Shown here one piece after another: positions 1-10,499 of a stretch of 64,000 nt of DNA. Origin of the DNA: Sphingobium sp. TKS (GTDB lineage: Bacteria > Pseudomonadota > Alphaproteobacteria > Sphingomonadales > Sphingomonadaceae); NCBI RefSeq assembly GCF_001563265.1, contig NZ_CP005083.1:3165001-3229000 (forward strand). Reading direction: 5' to 3'. The notes below the pieces were generated by a model. The model did no database searches. It saw only the letters and a program-made list of their open reading frames with translations, and had not been told where the DNA came from. Numbering within the stretch: the first letter of the stretch is position 1; each line of letters opens with the position of its first letter. Made by a program: the position numbers and the translations under genes.

Positions 1-932
1 CCCCGCCAGCGCGTTGGAAATGCGCAGGCCCAGACTCTGACTGCCGCCCAGGTCGAAATCGGGCTCTATCCCCTTGCCGTCGTCGGTTACGTGGAGCGTG
101 ATCCCGCCGTCCGCCATGTCCAGACCGACATGGATGCGACCCGCCCGATGCGGCAGGCCATGTTCGATGGCGTTGCTGACCGCTTCCGTCACGATCAGCG
201 CCAGCGGCACGGCGATATCGGGTTCGAGAATCAGGTCTTCCGGCGCTTCGATGGTCAGCGCTATGTCATCACGGCCGCTGGCTTCCACCACATCGGCGGT
301 CAATGTCGTTAAGAAGGCGCGGATATTCTGCCCCTCCCCCGACGGATTGTAGAGCGCACGGCTGATCCGTCCGACCAGCGCCAGCCGGGCCGAGGCGTCG
401 TCCAGGGCGCGGCGGGCGATGTCATGGTCGACATCGCGCCGCTGGAGCGAGAGCATCGCGGCCACGACCTGAAGATTATTGGACACGCGGTGCTGCAATT
501 CGTGAAACAGCAGCTCGCGATTTTCCGCCAGCGCGCGGCTGCGCTCCCGCTCGATCGCGAGGTTGAAATTCGCCTCTGCATGAAATGGATGAGCGCGATG
601 TCGACCGCCACGACGGCGCCGTAAAAGCCAAGGGCCAGCAGGACACCCGGATCGAATGCAATGCCCATGCGCGGCGGAATGAAGAAATACCAGGAAAGCG
701 CGCCGCACAGCAGGCCCGCATAGATGCCCGGCCGTACGCCGAAGAGGAAGGATGAGAGAATGACGGCAGGAAAGAAGGACACGAAAGGATAGCCGACCGG
801 CATGACGATTTCGGCGGCGCTCCGGATCGCAAATGCGATCAGGCAGAAGGCTGTCGTCAGCAGATAGGCCTGCCACGGTCGCCGCAGGACAAGCGGCAGG
901 CGCTCCACGAATTTTTCGTTCCTGCGCTGCAT
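1..932 (-). pseudogene. HWE/HisKA_2-family sensor histidine kinase with DUF4118 membrane domain, frameshifted, 3' end outside window
   Basis: The N-terminal part (932 down to about 590) encodes an extended hydrophobic DUF4118-type membrane sensor, with segments such as AYLLTTAFCLIAFAIR and LLALGFYGAVVAVDIALI. It then loses frame. From about 588 down to 1, a different frame encodes the missing kinase: an H-box reading RELLFHELQHRVSNNLQ, an N-box EAVSNAIEHG and a G-box VTDDGKG. These are the signatures of the HWE/HisKA_2 kinases, whose response regulators are often unusual. Both halves are well conserved, so the break is one small indel near 575-590. It could be a genuine mutation or a sequencing error. 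The ATG at 932 follows a G-run; a TTG at 944 is possible. The gene runs off the left edge. Confidence 0.8.
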
Positions 933-1019
933 ATGTCCCCCCAAACCCTTTGTTACCGTATCATAACTTTCATTCCCGCCAACTGATTGAGATCAGGAAA
1001 GACTCGATTCCATCGAAAA

Positions 1020-1044
1020 GGGCGCCCGGATGATCCGGACGCCC
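1020..1044 (-). terminator. Rho-independent terminator of pnp
   Basis: On the minus strand just past the pnp stop, a GC-rich hairpin has arms GGGCGTCCGG and CCGGGCGCCC (one G-T wobble) and a short ATCAT loop. It is followed directly by TTTTC. Position and shape fit an intrinsic terminator closing the long leftward translation block. Confidence 0.8.
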
Positions 1045-1076
1045 TTTCCTGCTGTTTCAGCGATGTGCTTGCGCGA

Positions 1077-3410
1077 TCAGTCCTGGGTCAGGAAGTCGGG
1101 CAGACCGGCGTTCGAGCCGTCATCATCACCGCCCTTGCCGCCTTCGCCACGCGGGCCACGGTCACGGCGCGGGCCACGATCGCCACGACCTTCACCACCG
1201 CGACCGCCACGGTCGCCGCCATCGCGACGCGGGCCACGGCCCCGATCACCACGATCACCGCGGTCGCCGCGCGGTTCACGCGGCTCGCGGGCAGGACGGG
1301 TGTCCTCCAGCTCTTCGCCGGTCTCCTGATCGACGACGCGCATGGACAGGCGAACCTTGCCGCGCGGGTCGATCTCCAGAACCTTGACCTTCACTTCCTG
1401 GCCTTCCGACACGACGTCGGTCGGCTTTTCGACGCGCTCATTCTTCATTTCGGAGACGTGGACGAGGCCGTCCTTGCCACCCATGAAGTTCACGAACGCA
1501 CCGAAGTCGACGATGTTGACGACCTTGCCGGTGTAGATCTTGCCGACTTCCGCTTCCTCGACGATGCCGAGAATCCACGCCTTGGCGGCTTCGATCTGAG
1601 CGATGTCGGACGAGCTGATCTTGATGATGCCCTCATCGTCGATGTCGACCTTCGCGCCGGTTTCCGCGACGATCTCGCGGATGACCTTGCCGCCGGTGCC
1701 GATGACGTCGCGGATCTTCGACTTGTCGATCTGGATCGTCTCGATGCGCGGGGCATGGGCCGACAGCTCGGAACGGGTCGAGGACAGCGCCTTGCTCATC
1801 TCACCCAGGATATGGGCACGGCCTTCCTTGGCCTGACGCAGGGCGACTTCGAAGATTTCCTGCGTGATGCCGGCAACCTTGATGTCCATCTGCATGGTGG
1901 TGATGCCCGCTTCCGTGCCCGCCACCTTGAAGTCCATGTCGCCCAGATGATCCTCGTCGCCCAGAATGTCGCTGAGGACAGCGAAATTCTTGCCTTCCAG
2001 GATCAGGCCCATGGCGATGCCCGACACCGGACGCTTGAGCGGAACGCCCGCGTCCATCATCGACAGCGAACCGCCGCAGACCGTCGCCATCGAGGACGAG
2101 CCGTTGGACTCGGTGATGTCGGACAGGACGCGGATGGTGTAGGGGAACTCGTCCTTGCTGGGCAGGACGGGGTGCAGGGCGCGCCATGCCAGCTTGCCAT
2201 GACCGACTTCGCGACGGCCCGGCGCGCCGAAGCGGCCGACTTCACCGACCGAATAGGGCGGGAAGTTATAGTGCAGCATGAAGTTTTCATAATAGACGCC
2301 GTTCAGGCCGTCGATCATCTGCTCGGCGTCCTTGGTGCCCAGCGTGGTGGTGCAGATCGACTGCGTTTCGCCACGGGTGAACAGCGCCGAACCATGGGTG
2401 CGGGGCAGGAAACCGACGATCGCCTCGATCGGGCGAATCTGCGTGGTGGTGCGGCCGTCGATGCGCTTGCCGTCCTTCAGGATGGCGCCGCGCACGATCT
2501 CGGCTTCCAGCTTCTTGGTCAGCTTGATGCCGGCCATGACGGTCTGGGCGTCCAGGCCGTCAGCGGTGAACTGTGCCTTCGCCTTGGCGCGGGCTTCGTT
2601 CAGCGCGTTGGAGCGGGCCGACTTGTCGGTCAGCTTGTAGGCGGCGGTGATGTCCTTGCCGATCAGCTTCTTGAGCTTCTTCTTCAGGTCATCCAGATTG
2701 TCGCCCGTGGCAACGTCCCACGGATCCTTCGCCGCCTTTTCAGCAAGGTCGATGATCGCGTTGACGATCTTCTTGCTGGCTTCATGGGCGAACAGGACGG
2801 CGCCGAGCATGACCTCTTCCGACAGCTCCTTGGCTTCGGATTCGACCATCATCACCGCACTGCCGGTGGCGGCGACGACCAGGTCGAGTTCGCCGGTCTT
2901 CACTTCGTCCAGCGACGGGTTGAGCTGATATTCACCATCCTTGTAGCCGACGCGGGCAGCGCCGATCGGACCCAGGAAAGGCACACCCGACAGGGTCAGC
3001 GCGGCCGAAGCGGCGATCATCGCCACGATATCGGGCTCGCTCTCGCCGTCGAAGCTCAGAACCTGAGCGATGACGTTGATTTCGTTATAGAAACCTTCGG
3101 GGAAGAGCGGGCGGATCGGGCGGTCGATCAGGCGGGAAACCAGCGTTTCCTTTTCCGTGGCGCCACGCTCACGCTTGAAGAAGCCACCCGGAATGCGACC
3201 GGCGGCCGAATATTTTTCCTGATAATGGACGGTCAGCGGGAAGAAGTCCTGTCCTTCCTTCACCGACTTGGCGGCGGTCACGGCGCACAGCACCACCGTC
3301 TCGCCATAGGTCGCCAGCACGGCGGCGTCGGCCTGACGCGCAATACGGCCGGTTTCGAGAGTCAGGGTCTTGCCTGCCAGCTCGATTGATACCTTCTTTA
3401 CATCGAACAT
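1077..3410 (-). CDS. pnp: Polyribonucleotide nucleotidyltransferase (PNPase)
   Basis: A 777-residue phosphorolytic 3'-5' exoribonuclease of the RNA degradosome. Two RNase PH-like domains are visible (about 10-145 and 320-540), the second with [14 protein letters not shown] and [20 protein letters not shown] helical linker lies between them. A KH domain (about 555-615, [11 protein letters not shown]) and an S1 domain (about 625-695, [15 protein letters not shown]) follow. The last 75 or so residues form an Arg/Gly/Asp-rich low-complexity tail (repeats of RGDRGDRG) ending [10 protein letters not shown], longer than in enterobacterial PNPase. The ATG at 3410 has AAGGA upstream. It lies downstream of rpsO, the classical rpsO-pnp pair, and ends at a hairpin terminator. 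Confidence 0.98.
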   Translation of the reverse strand: MFDVKKVSIELAGKTLTLETGRIARQADAAVLATYGETVVLCAVTAAKSVKEGQDFFPLTVHYQEKYSAAGRIPGGFFKRERGATEKETLVSRLIDRPIRPLFPEGFYNEINVIAQVLSFDGESEPDIVAMIAASAALTLSGVPFLGPIGAARVGYKDGEYQLNPSLDEVKTGELDLVVAATGSAVMMVESEAKELSEEVMLGAVLFAHEASKKIVNAIIDLAEKAAKDPWDVATGDNLDDLKKKLKKLIGKDITAAYKLTDKSARSNALNEARAKAKAQFTADGLDAQTVMAGIKLTKKLEAEIVRGAILKDGKRIDGRTTTQIRPIEAIVGFLPRTHGSALFTRGETQSICTTTLGTKDAEQMIDGLNGVYYENFMLHYNFPPYSVGEVGRFGAPGRREVGHGKLAWRALHPVLPSKDEFPYTIRVLSDITESNGSSSMATVCGGSLSMMDAGVPLKRPVSGIAMGLILEGKNFAVLSDILGDEDHLGDMDFKVAGTEAGITTMQMDIKVAGITQEIFEVALRQAKEGRAHILGEMSKALSSTRSELSAHAPRIETIQIDKSKIRDVIGTGGKVIREIVAETGAKVDIDDEGIIKISSSDIAQIEAAKAWILGIVEEAEVGKIYTGKVVNIVDFGAFVNFMGGKDGLVHVSEMKNERVEKPTDVVSEGQEVKVKVLEIDPRGKVRLSMRVVDQETGEELEDTRPAREPREPRGDRGDRGDRGRGPRRDGGDRGGRGGEGRGDRGPRRDRGPRGEGGKGGDDDGSNAGLPDFLTQD

Positions 3411-3551
3411 AGATTTTTCCTTCGCCCGCGCGGCCCTATTGCCGGGCGGGGCCTGTGTTGCGCGCTATCCGGCGCGCGGCGGTTTCGGGGCATCGTCTGG
3501 CCCCTTGTTTCGAGGGATCGCGCCGGATTGCACAATCTCCTCACCTGCTTA

Positions 3552-3640
3552 CCGTGTTCCTGCGACCCGAAGGGCGGCGTAAGCCAACGCAGGAACCCAG
3601 TTCTGGTCTTTGTCCTGGATCCCCGCCTTCGCGGGGGCGC
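3552..3640. repeat. Interspersed sphingomonad-type hairpin repeat, copy A
   Basis: The rpsO-pnp gap contains CCGTGTTCCTGCGACCCGAA, then AACGCAGGAACCCAGTTC, then a CCCCGC-CTTC-GCGGGG hairpin. The same framework recurs at 10361-10470 and 20918-20987. GTTCCTGCG and CGCAGGAAC are inverted relative to each other, so the element can fold on itself. It looks like a REP-type non-coding repeat. Confidence 0.75.
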
Positions 3641-3667
3641 CCCAGACCTATTTGACCAATACGTAAT

Positions 3668-3687
3668 CGGCCCGCCGAAGCGGGCCG
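3668..3687 (-). terminator. Hairpin with UUCG tetraloop after rpsO
   Basis: A perfect 8-bp stem, CGGCCCGC and GCGGGCCG, closes a TTCG loop when read on the minus strand, 15 bp past the rpsO stop. UUCG loops are exceptionally stable. No good T-run follows, so it may act as an RNase-blocking or partial terminator element between rpsO and pnp rather than a full terminator. Confidence 0.6.
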
Positions 3688-3701
3688 AACGATTGGGTCA
3701 C

Positions 3702-3971
3702 TTACTTGCGCAGGCCCAACTTGGCGATGAGGTCGGTGTAACGCGCCCCATCCTTCTTCTTCAGATAGTCCAGCAGCGAACGGCGCTTGTTGACCAGCAT
3801 AAGCAGGCCGCGACGGCTGTGGTTATCCTTGTGGTGACCCTTGAAATGCTCGGTCAGGTTCGAAATGCGCTCCGAGAGGATCGCCACCTGGACTTCCGGC
3901 GAACCGGTATCGCCTTCGGCGCGGGCATGTTCCTTGATCAGCGCTTCCTTGCGCTCAGCAGTAATCGACAT
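3702..3971 (-). CDS. rpsO: 30S ribosomal protein S15
   Basis: An 89-residue protein of the exact length of the S15 family, which binds the central domain of 16S rRNA early in 30S assembly. Family signatures are present: [15 protein letters not shown] near 22-36, and [19 protein letters not shown] in the 38-57 stretch that contacts rRNA. AAGGAAG precedes the ATG. It sits 15 bp after truB and ahead of pnp, as in most proteobacteria. In Escherichia coli S15 represses its own translation; nothing here shows whether that holds. Confidence 0.98.
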   Translation of the reverse strand: MSITAERKEALIKEHARAEGDTGSPEVQVAILSERISNLTEHFKGHHKDNHSRRGLLMLVNKRRSLLDYLKKKDGARYTDLIAKLGLRK

Positions 3972-3986
3972 CGGCTTCCTTTCATT

Positions 3987-4895
3987 TTAGAGATTAAAGC
4001 CGCGCACCACCCGGATCTCCGGGCCACTGGCTTCGACCAGCGCGACGGGTGTTTGCCCGTCCATCGCCAGCATCAGGCCGGTATGCGGTTTCCCCATAAG
4101 CACCTTCCCCTGTCGGAGAGCCAGCGCGTCATCGGGAGAGACTGCGAGAGCCGGGATGTCGTCCAGCCCTGCGGTCAACGGCAGCATGCACTGCGCGATG
4201 CCGCCGCCCCTAGCAGCTTCGTTCAATTTGTCCAGCGAAATCGCGGATTCCAGGGTGAACGGCCCCGCCTTAACCCGGCGGAGCATCGTGACATGGCCCA
4301 CCGTGCCAAGCGCGAGCGCAATGTCGCGGGCAAGGCTGCGGATATAGGTGCCCTTGGAGACATGAGCGGTGAGGGTGACGGAGGCAAACCTGTTTTCCTC
4401 GAGTTCTGGCCCTTCCGGCTCCTGCCCCGTGATGGAGAGGGCGTGGATGGTGACGGCGCGGGTCTTCATCTCCACCTCCTGCCCTGCGCGGGCGAGGTCA
4501 TAGGCGCGCTGGCCGTCGATCAGGATAGCCGAATAGGCAGGCGGAGCCTGCTCGATCGGGCCGGTGAACCGCGGCAGCACGGCTTCGACATCGGCCAGCG
4601 TCGGGCGATGCTCGCTGGCGGCGATTTCCTTGCCCTCCAGGTCGAGCGTGTCGGTCTGGACACCGAAGGCAACGGTAAAATCATAGATTTTGTCGCTGTC
4701 CAGCATCCGCCCGGCGAGCTTGGTCGCTTCACCGATCGCGATGGGCAGCACGCCAGTCGCCAGCGGGTCGAGCGTGCCGCCATGGCCGACCTTCCACTTC
4801 CCCGCGCCACTCTGGCGCAGGGCGCGCTTCACGGCGCTCACTGCCTGGGTCGACCCCAGGCCATGGGGTTTGTCGATGATGATCCAGCCGTGCAT
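3987..4895 (-). CDS. truB: tRNA pseudouridine(55) synthase
   Basis: This 302-residue enzyme converts U55 of the tRNA T-loop to pseudouridine. The N-terminal sequence GWIIIDKPHGLGSTQAV and the catalytic motif GGTLDPLATGVLPIAIGEATK, with its nucleophilic Asp, are diagnostic. A later KGTYIRSLARD motif fits the TruB fold. The C-terminal region resembles a short PUA-like extension (ALRQGKVLMGKPHTG). It lies between tdk and rpsO in the leftward translation block. Confidence 0.97.
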   Translation of the reverse strand: MHGWIIIDKPHGLGSTQAVSAVKRALRQSGAGKWKVGHGGTLDPLATGVLPIAIGEATKLAGRMLDSDKIYDFTVAFGVQTDTLDLEGKEIAASEHRPTLADVEAVLPRFTGPIEQAPPAYSAILIDGQRAYDLARAGQEVEMKTRAVTIHALSITGQEPEGPELEENRFASVTLTAHVSKGTYIRSLARDIALALGTVGHVTMLRRVKAGPFTLESAISLDKLNEAARGGGIAQCMLPLTAGLDDIPALAVSPDDALALRQGKVLMGKPHTGLMLAMDGQTPVALVEASGPEIRVVRGFNL

Positions 4896-4955
4896 GGCGG
4901 CGGGCTCTAACCGTCATGCGGCCTATTGTCAGCCCTTCTTGGGCCGGCAGACAAA

Positions 4956-5537
4956 TCAGTCGCCCGATCGCCTTTCAGCAAAATGGCGGCGGCAGAGCGC
5001 GACATAGCGGTCATTGCCGCCGATTTCAGTCTGCTCGCCCTCGCGGATCGGGCGTCCTTTCCCATCGACGCGCAGGTTCATGATCGCCTTGCGCCCGCAT
5101 TCGCAGATTGTCTTGATCTCCGTCAACGTGTCGGCAAGGCCCAGCAGCGCCGCGCTGCCCTCGAACAATCGCCCCTGGAAGTCGGTGCGGATGCCATAGC
5201 AGAGCACGGGGATGCCCAACCGGTCGCACACCGCGGCAAGCTGCCAGACCTGATCGGTGTTCAGGAACTGCGCTTCGTCGATCAGCACGCAGGACAAGGG
5301 GGTCTCCGCCTGCCGCGCCTCGACGGACTGGAAAAGATCGGTCGCCGCGTCGAAGAGATGCGCCTGCGCCTCCAGCCCGATGCGGGACACGATCCGGCCC
5401 TGGCCGTAGCGGTCATCGATCGCGGCGGTCCAGAGCATGGTTTCCATGCCGCGCTCGCGATAGTTGAAGCTTGATTGCAGCAGGGTGGTCGATTTGCCCG
5501 CGTTCATCGAGCTGTAGTAGAAATAGAGCTTCGCCAT
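4956..5537 (-). CDS. tdk: Thymidine kinase (type II)
   Basis: A 193-residue ATP-dependent salvage kinase that phosphorylates thymidine to dTMP. Visible features are a P-loop (SSMNAGKSTTLL, about 9-20), the Walker-B-like CVLIDEAQFL, the lid region, and zinc-binding cysteines (CECGRKA and a late C in ALCRRHF). Its start overlaps the stop of the upstream hydrolase gene by one base (TGATG), suggesting translational coupling. Placement between rbfA and truB, together with the hydrolase, is an insertion into the usual rbfA-truB order. Confidence 0.96.
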   Translation of the reverse strand: MAKLYFYYSSMNAGKSTTLLQSSFNYRERGMETMLWTAAIDDRYGQGRIVSRIGLEAQAHLFDAATDLFQSVEARQAETPLSCVLIDEAQFLNTDQVWQLAAVCDRLGIPVLCYGIRTDFQGRLFEGSAALLGLADTLTEIKTICECGRKAIMNLRVDGKGRPIREGEQTEIGGNDRYVALCRRHFAERRSGD

Positions 5538-6433
5538 CAGCGTGCCATCGGAGCAACGCTTTTGAGGAAGCGCACAAGCGCATCTCCCAGCGCAATGCGC
5601 TTGTCGGAGAAACTATGGTCGGTCGGCCAGACCATCAGCCGCGTGTCCGGATTGGCGGATTGCGCGTCAGCGGTGACCTTGCGGGCCATAGCGCCGATGC
5701 CCCGCTCCGCGCCGATGATGGTGAGCGGGCGGCGGCCATAGCCGACCAGTCGGCGGCCGAGGTCGAATTTTTGCGGCTGGGCGCGGATTTCGCCGGTCAG
5801 GCTGTCATAGGTCGCGCCTTCAAGCGGCGGCAGGTCACTGGCGACTTCGGCCTTCCAGGCGGCTTCGCCCTGCGGCGTCGAGAGCGCGGCAACGGTTTCG
5901 GCCGGGTCCCAGGGGTCGATCAGGAACAGGCCGGCGACATGGGGTTCGGCGGCGGCGACATCAGCGGCCATGAAGCCGCCCATGCTGTGGCCTGCGACGA
6001 CGATGGTGCTGGTATCGATACGATATTTGGCCACGGTGGCGGATTGCTGGAGATATTGCAGCGCGTTCCAGGCATCTTCCGAGGCGTGGGTGAAAGAGAA
6101 GCTGCCGGGACTGCCCCAGGAGCCGCGATAGTGAAGCGTCAGGACATTCCATCCGGCGCGGCGGGCGGCCTGGGCGATGTCCAGATTCTGCTCATTGCCG
6201 GGAAAGCCGTGGAGCAGAAGCAGAGTCGGGTGAAGGCCCGATCCGGCAGCGGTATAGAGAACCGCGTTCAGCGCGCCATCCTCGGAGGGGATGACGAAGG
6301 CGCTCACGCCAGCCGGATAGGCGCTGTCGGGCGCGGGATCGCTGATGACGGCGGGGTGGATCGGCGCTTCCTTCGCCGCCAGCGGCGCAGCGAGGGCCAA
6401 TAATCCGCCCGAAAATATCCCGATTCTTTTCAT
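5537..6433 (-). CDS. Exported alpha/beta-hydrolase, substrate unknown
   Basis: A 298-residue protein with an N-terminal signal-like segment (IFSGGLLALAAPLAA, then a likely cleavage region), so it is probably periplasmic. The alpha/beta-hydrolase core shows LLLHGFPGNEQN (oxyanion region), a nucleophile elbow AGHSMGGFMAA, an Asp-containing strand LFLIDPWD and a late His in WPTDHSF. That completes a plausible Ser-Asp-His triad. It resembles dienelactone-hydrolase/dipeptidyl-peptidase-like serine hydrolases, but the substrate cannot be read from sequence. It is co-directional with and overlaps tdk. Confidence 0.85.
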   Translation of the reverse strand: MKRIGIFSGGLLALAAPLAAKEAPIHPAVISDPAPDSAYPAGVSAFVIPSEDGALNAVLYTAAGSGLHPTLLLLHGFPGNEQNLDIAQAARRAGWNVLTLHYRGSWGSPGSFSFTHASEDAWNALQYLQQSATVAKYRIDTSTIVVAGHSMGGFMAADVAAAEPHVAGLFLIDPWDPAETVAALSTPQGEAAWKAEVASDLPPLEGATYDSLTGEIRAQPQKFDLGRRLVGYGRRPLTIIGAERGIGAMARKVTADAQSANPDTRLMVWPTDHSFSDKRIALGDALVRFLKSVAPMAR

Positions 6434-6556
6434 ATGCCCTGCCCCTTGGTTCTTGTCCGGGAGAGGCGTTGTTAGCCGGGCTGCGCCGTCCCGTCGACGG
6501 GATTAGAATCAGTTCGCTTCACGGAGAGCCTAGTCCCGCACAGAAGCACTGCGCGC

Positions 6557-6952
6557 TCATTCGTCTTCAGGCGTTTCCAGATCGCGGGCAACCTTGGGGT
6601 CGCGAAGCAGCTTGTCGATGTGGGTACCCTCATCGAAACTCTCATCCGCCAGGAATTTAAGCTTCGCCGCATATTTGAGGCGGATGCGGGTCGCAACCTC
6701 GCGCTGGAGATAGGCGGTATTGGTGCGCAGAGCCTTCAGCACCGCTTCCTCATCCTGTCCCAGCAGCGACTTCACGAACACGGTCGCGTGGCGCAGGTCG
6801 GGTGACATGCGGACTTCGGTGATGCTGACGACATGCCTGGCCAGCACATCGTCATGCACGTCACCGCGCTGGAGGATGTCGGAAAGGACATGGCGCACCT
6901 GTTCGCCTACACGGAGCAGACGAACGGAGGGGCCTTCATTTTGTTGAGCCAT
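6557..6952 (-). CDS. rbfA: Ribosome-binding factor A
   Basis: A 131-residue KH-fold 30S maturation factor. The RbfA signature runs from [18 protein letters not shown] through [19 protein letters not shown] to [20 protein letters not shown]. It helps 16S rRNA 5'-end maturation and cold adaptation in known bacteria. It follows infB by about 48 bp, as in the conserved nusA-infB-rbfA order. A short acidic C-terminus ends the protein. Confidence 0.96.
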   Translation of the reverse strand: MAQQNEGPSVRLLRVGEQVRHVLSDILQRGDVHDDVLARHVVSITEVRMSPDLRHATVFVKSLLGQDEEAVLKALRTNTAYLQREVATRIRLKYAAKLKFLADESFDEGTHIDKLLRDPKVARDLETPEDE

Positions 6953-7000
6953 TGCAAATCCTGGCCACCCCGGCTTGCACCGGGGTAGCTCATTCGATGG

Positions 7001-9607
7001 TTACAGCGTGCGGGCGCGTTCCTCGACCTCGAACAGTTCGAGCGTGTCGCCGGGCTTGATGTCGTTGGTGTCCTGCAACACCGCACCGCATTCCATGCCT
7101 GCACGGACTTCGGACACATCGTCCTTGAAGCGGCGCAGCGAGGCGATGTGGGTGCGCGACACGATGACATCGTCGCGGGTAAGGCGCGCATTGAGACCCT
7201 TGCGGATGATGCCGTCGAGGACGAGCAGACCGGCCGCCTTGTCCTTCTTGCCCGCCGGGAACACCTGAAGCACCTCGGCCCGGCCGACGATGGTTTCGAT
7301 ACGCTCCGGCGCGAGCTGGCCCGCCATTTCGCCACGGACTTCTTCGAGCAGGTCGTAGATCACGTCATAATAGCGCAGCGAGATCTTCTCGCGCTCCGCC
7401 AACTGACGCGCCTTGGCATTGGGACGGACGTTGAAGCCGATCAGCGGCGCACGGCTGGCGGCTGCCAGCGTGACGTCGCTTTCGGTGATCGCGCCGACGC
7501 CCGAATGCAGGATGCGCACCTTGATCTCGTCGGTCGAGATGCGGTTGAGCGACGACACGATCGCTTCGACCGAACCCTGCACGTCGCCCTTCACCACCAC
7601 CGGATATTCGATGACGGTCGTGTTCAGCGCCGAGAACATATGCTCGAAGCTGGTCGGAGCGGTGGTGGTGCGCTTCTTGGTCGCCTGTTCCTGACGGTAA
7701 GCGGCGACTTCGCGGGCGCGGGCTTCATTTTCCACGACGGTGAGTTGGTCGCCCGCCATGGGAACACCCGAAAGACCCAGCACCTCGACCGGAGTCGAGG
7801 GACCGGCGGTCTTCACATTCTGGCCCTTGTCATTGATCAGAGCACGCACCTTGCCGCTCTCCGCGCCGATGACGAAGGTGTCGCCGACCTTGAGCGTGCC
7901 CCTGCGGACCAGCACGGTGGCAACCGCGCCACGGCCCTTGTCGAGCTGCGCCTCGATCACATTGCCTTCGGCAGCGCGTTCGGGGTTGGCGGTCAGTTCC
8001 ATGACCTCGGCCTGGAGCAGAATCTTCTCGATCAGCTCGTCCAGACCCGTCTTCTTGAGCGCCGATACCTGCACGTCCTGCACGTCGCCGCCCATATCCT
8101 CGACGACGATCTCATGCTCCAGAAGACGCTCGCGCACCTTTTGCGGATTGGCTTCCGGCTTGTCGCACTTGTTGATCGCCACGATCATCGGGACGCCAGC
8201 GGCCTTGGTGTGGTTGATGGCTTCGATGGTCTGCGGCATCAGCCCGTCATCGGCCGCCACCACGAGGATGACGATGTCGGTGACGTTGGCGCCGCGCGCG
8301 CGCATTTCAGAGAAGGCTTCGTGGCCCGGCGTATCGAGGAAGGTGATGACGTCGCCCCCCTTGGTCGTCACCTGATAGGCGCCGATATGCTGGGTGATGC
8401 CCCCGCTTTCGCCCGCGACCACATCGGTCCCGCGCAGCGCGTCGAGCAGCGAGGTCTTACCGTGGTCGACATGGCCCATGATGGTTACGACCGGCGCACG
8501 GAGCTTCAGCGTCTCGGGCGCGTCGACATCGCCTTCGATGCCGATTTCGACGTCGGCATCGGACACGCGCTGGATGCGGTGACCGAATTCCTCGACCAGC
8601 AATTCCGCCGTATCCTGATCGATCGGCTGGTTGAGCGTGACGGCAGTGCCCATCTTGAACAGAGCCTTCACCAGATCCGCGCCCTTTTCGGCCATACGGT
8701 TGGCGAGTTCCTGAACGGTGATGCTTTCCGGCACGACCACATCGCGCGACTGCTTTTCGCGAGCCTGGGCACCGCCCGAATAATGGGCGCGGCGTTCCTT
8801 CTCGCGGGCGCGCTTGAGCGCGGCGAGGCTGCGGGCGCGAGCGCTGTCGTCGTCCGCCAGAGCGCGGGTCACGGTCAGCTTGCCGGCCTGACGGCGATTG
8901 TCGTCGCCACGCTTGGCGCGGTCGGGCTTGGCCGGTTCCGGACGCTTGACCGGCGCGACCGGGGTAAAGCGGCGCGGCGGAGGCATGGCGGAGGCGCCGG
9001 GCGTTGCCGGCTTCTGATCGGCGGCAGCGGGCGCGGCTTCGGCGGCAGGCGCAGCTTCTTCGGTTGGCGCAGGCGCGGCCGGAGCCTCGTCGACTTCCTC
9101 GACAGCCTTGGCCTGTTGCTCGACCTGACGCGTGGCTTCCGCCTCAGCGGCTTCGGCAGCCAAGCGATTTTCCTCGGCTCGGCGCTTTTCTTCCTCGGTC
9201 GCGGCAAGACGCTGGGCATCCTCGCGGCGGCGCGCATCTTCCAGCGCGGTCATCCGGGCCTCTTCCGCCTCGCGCAGCAGCTTGGCCTGCAATTCCTGAC
9301 GCGACATCAGGCTTTGCGGCGGCGACTGGCGCACGGGAGCGGCAGGCTGCGGCGCGCGAGTCTGCTGCGGCGGGGAAGCCGGAGCCGCCGGAGCGACAGG
9401 CGCAGGCGCGGGATCGGCCTGAAGCTCAGGCGCAGAGGCGCCGGCTTCACCCGGCCTGCCCAGGATGCGGCGCCGCTTCACCTCAACCACGACCGTATTC
9501 TTGCGGCCATGGCTGAACTGCTGCTGCACCTGACCGGACTCGACCGTGCGCTTGATCCCCAGCGGCTTGCGGCCCAGAACCGGCTTGTCTTCCTTGCTGT
9601 CACTCAT
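7001..9607 (-). CDS. infB: Translation initiation factor IF-2
   Basis: An 868-residue GTPase that places fMet-tRNA on the 30S subunit. The N-terminus ([20 protein letters not shown]) is of the alphaproteobacterial type. An Ala/Glu/Pro/Arg-rich, probably disordered or coiled segment spans about 60-240, and an IF2_N module lies near 290-340. The G domain follows with GHVDHGKTS (about 376), DTPGHEAF and NKCDKP (about 480), then domains II-IV. The compositional bias of the N-terminal segment produces long open frames on the other strand. Confidence 0.98.
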   Translation of the reverse strand: MSDSKEDKPVLGRKPLGIKRTVESGQVQQQFSHGRKNTVVVEVKRRRILGRPGEAGASAPELQADPAPAPVAPAAPASPPQQTRAPQPAAPVRQSPPQSLMSRQELQAKLLREAEEARMTALEDARRREDAQRLAATEEEKRRAEENRLAAEAAEAEATRQVEQQAKAVEEVDEAPAAPAPTEEAAPAAEAAPAAADQKPATPGASAMPPPRRFTPVAPVKRPEPAKPDRAKRGDDNRRQAGKLTVTRALADDDSARARSLAALKRAREKERRAHYSGGAQAREKQSRDVVVPESITVQELANRMAEKGADLVKALFKMGTAVTLNQPIDQDTAELLVEEFGHRIQRVSDADVEIGIEGDVDAPETLKLRAPVVTIMGHVDHGKTSLLDALRGTDVVAGESGGITQHIGAYQVTTKGGDVITFLDTPGHEAFSEMRARGANVTDIVILVVAADDGLMPQTIEAINHTKAAGVPMIVAINKCDKPEANPQKVRERLLEHEIVVEDMGGDVQDVQVSALKKTGLDELIEKILLQAEVMELTANPERAAEGNVIEAQLDKGRGAVATVLVRRGTLKVGDTFVIGAESGKVRALINDKGQNVKTAGPSTPVEVLGLSGVPMAGDQLTVVENEARAREVAAYRQEQATKKRTTTAPTSFEHMFSALNTTVIEYPVVVKGDVQGSVEAIVSSLNRISTDEIKVRILHSGVGAITESDVTLAAASRAPLIGFNVRPNAKARQLAEREKISLRYYDVIYDLLEEVRGEMAGQLAPERIETIVGRAEVLQVFPAGKKDKAAGLLVLDGIIRKGLNARLTRDDVIVSRTHIASLRRFKDDVSEVRAGMECGAVLQDTNDIKPGDTLELFEVEERARTL

Positions 9608-9680
9608 ACGACTGAACTATACCCTTCACATCAACCCGGCTGGTAAGGCCCGCCGGCGCCTTTCAATTCCAACAACCACT

Positions 9681-10337
9681 TCAGGCGCCCAGCGCACCGG
9701 CAGAGTCCTGCTCCCCATGCACCGGCGCCTCGTTAGCGCAACCCAGATAGCTTTCCAAGCGGCCTATGGCCGCACGCAGACGCGACGCCGCACGCGAGTC
9801 GGTCACTGCGATATGGACGACATTGTCCCGCCCCATTGCCATAGATAGGGCGTGTCGGTCCACAGGCAAGACGATGCCCGCCAAATCGGTGCCCTCCGCC
9901 TCCTGCCCGACGCGGAGCGCCTGATCGAGCTTGCGGTTGCCGTCTGCAGCCGCATCGGCGGCATGAAGCAAGAGGGTCACGTCCCCTTTGCGGCAAGCGA
10001 CATCGATCTTTTCCGAACCTGTAAGGACCATGGAAGCCTTCGCCTCCAGCCCCAGACGGTCCAGCAGAGCCTTGCGCAAGCCGTCCTCGATGAGGGCGGG
10101 CAGCGTGTCGGGGATTTGCAACTCGCCTGTCTTGAAGGCGCGGGCCAGTGCGCCCTTGAGCTTGCCTTTCATGTGCGGCTGTTCGAGTTCGGTGCGGGTG
10201 ACGCCGATCCAGGCGCCCCGGCCGGGGGCTTTGGCGCGGATGTCGGGCAGGATTTCGCCATTGGGGCCGCAGGCGAGGCGCACCAGCATTTCCGGGTCGG
10301 CGCGGTCGCCGGACAGAATGCATTTGCGTTCGGTCAT
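9681..10337 (-). CDS. ylxR: YlxR (DUF448)/L7Ae-like RNA-binding protein
   Basis: A 218-residue protein. The first 80 or so residues match DUF448/YlxR (ERKCILSGDRAD and the GRGAWIG motif), and the rest resembles the ribosomal L7Ae-like fold often fused to it in alphaproteobacteria. It sits between the nusA side and infB, its normal place. YlxR proteins are nucleic-acid-binding and have been linked to transcription or RNase P regulation in other bacteria; the exact role here is inferred. Confidence 0.9.
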   Translation of the reverse strand: MTERKCILSGDRADPEMLVRLACGPNGEILPDIRAKAPGRGAWIGVTRTELEQPHMKGKLKGALARAFKTGELQIPDTLPALIEDGLRKALLDRLGLEAKASMVLTGSEKIDVACRKGDVTLLLHAADAAADGNRKLDQALRVGQEAEGTDLAGIVLPVDRHALSMAMGRDNVVHIAVTDSRAASRLRAAIGRLESYLGCANEAPVHGEQDSAGALGA

Positions 10338-10360
10338 GCCAGCGCCTCCCCGCCAACTGC

Positions 10361-10470
10361 CATGTTCCTGCGACCCGAAGGGCAGCGCAAGCCAAAGCAG
10401 GAACCCAGTTCAGCGCTATCGAGGAGATGCGACGGCGGGGATGGGCTCCTGCCTTCGCAGGAGCCCATCA
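10361..10470. repeat. Interspersed sphingomonad-type hairpin repeat, copy B
   Basis: This copy shares GTTCCTGCGACCCGAAGGGC and GCAGGAACCCAGTTC with the copy at 3552. It ends in a perfect 12-bp hairpin, ATGGGCTCCTGC and GCAGGAGCCCAT, around CTTC (10441-10468). It fills the gap between the tautomerase-like gene and ylxR. Confidence 0.8.
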
Positions 10471-10499
10471 GCCGAACAGCGATGTCGGCGTTCAGCCTC

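Noticed and set aside
1128..1290. Tandem repeat or CRISPR-like array in the CGCGGxCACGG-rich stretch
   Set aside because: It is codon repetition of the Arg/Gly/Asp tail of PNPase; units are not separated by unique spacers.
987..3389. An 800-codon rightward open frame opposite pnp
   Set aside because: It is antisense to a certain pnp gene, has no domain-like sequence and reflects GC-rich codon bias; there is no ribosome-binding site.
7148..9646. An 832-codon rightward frame opposite infB
   Set aside because: Antisense to infB; composition (His/Asp/Arg/Gly-rich) is what a mirrored GC-rich gene gives.
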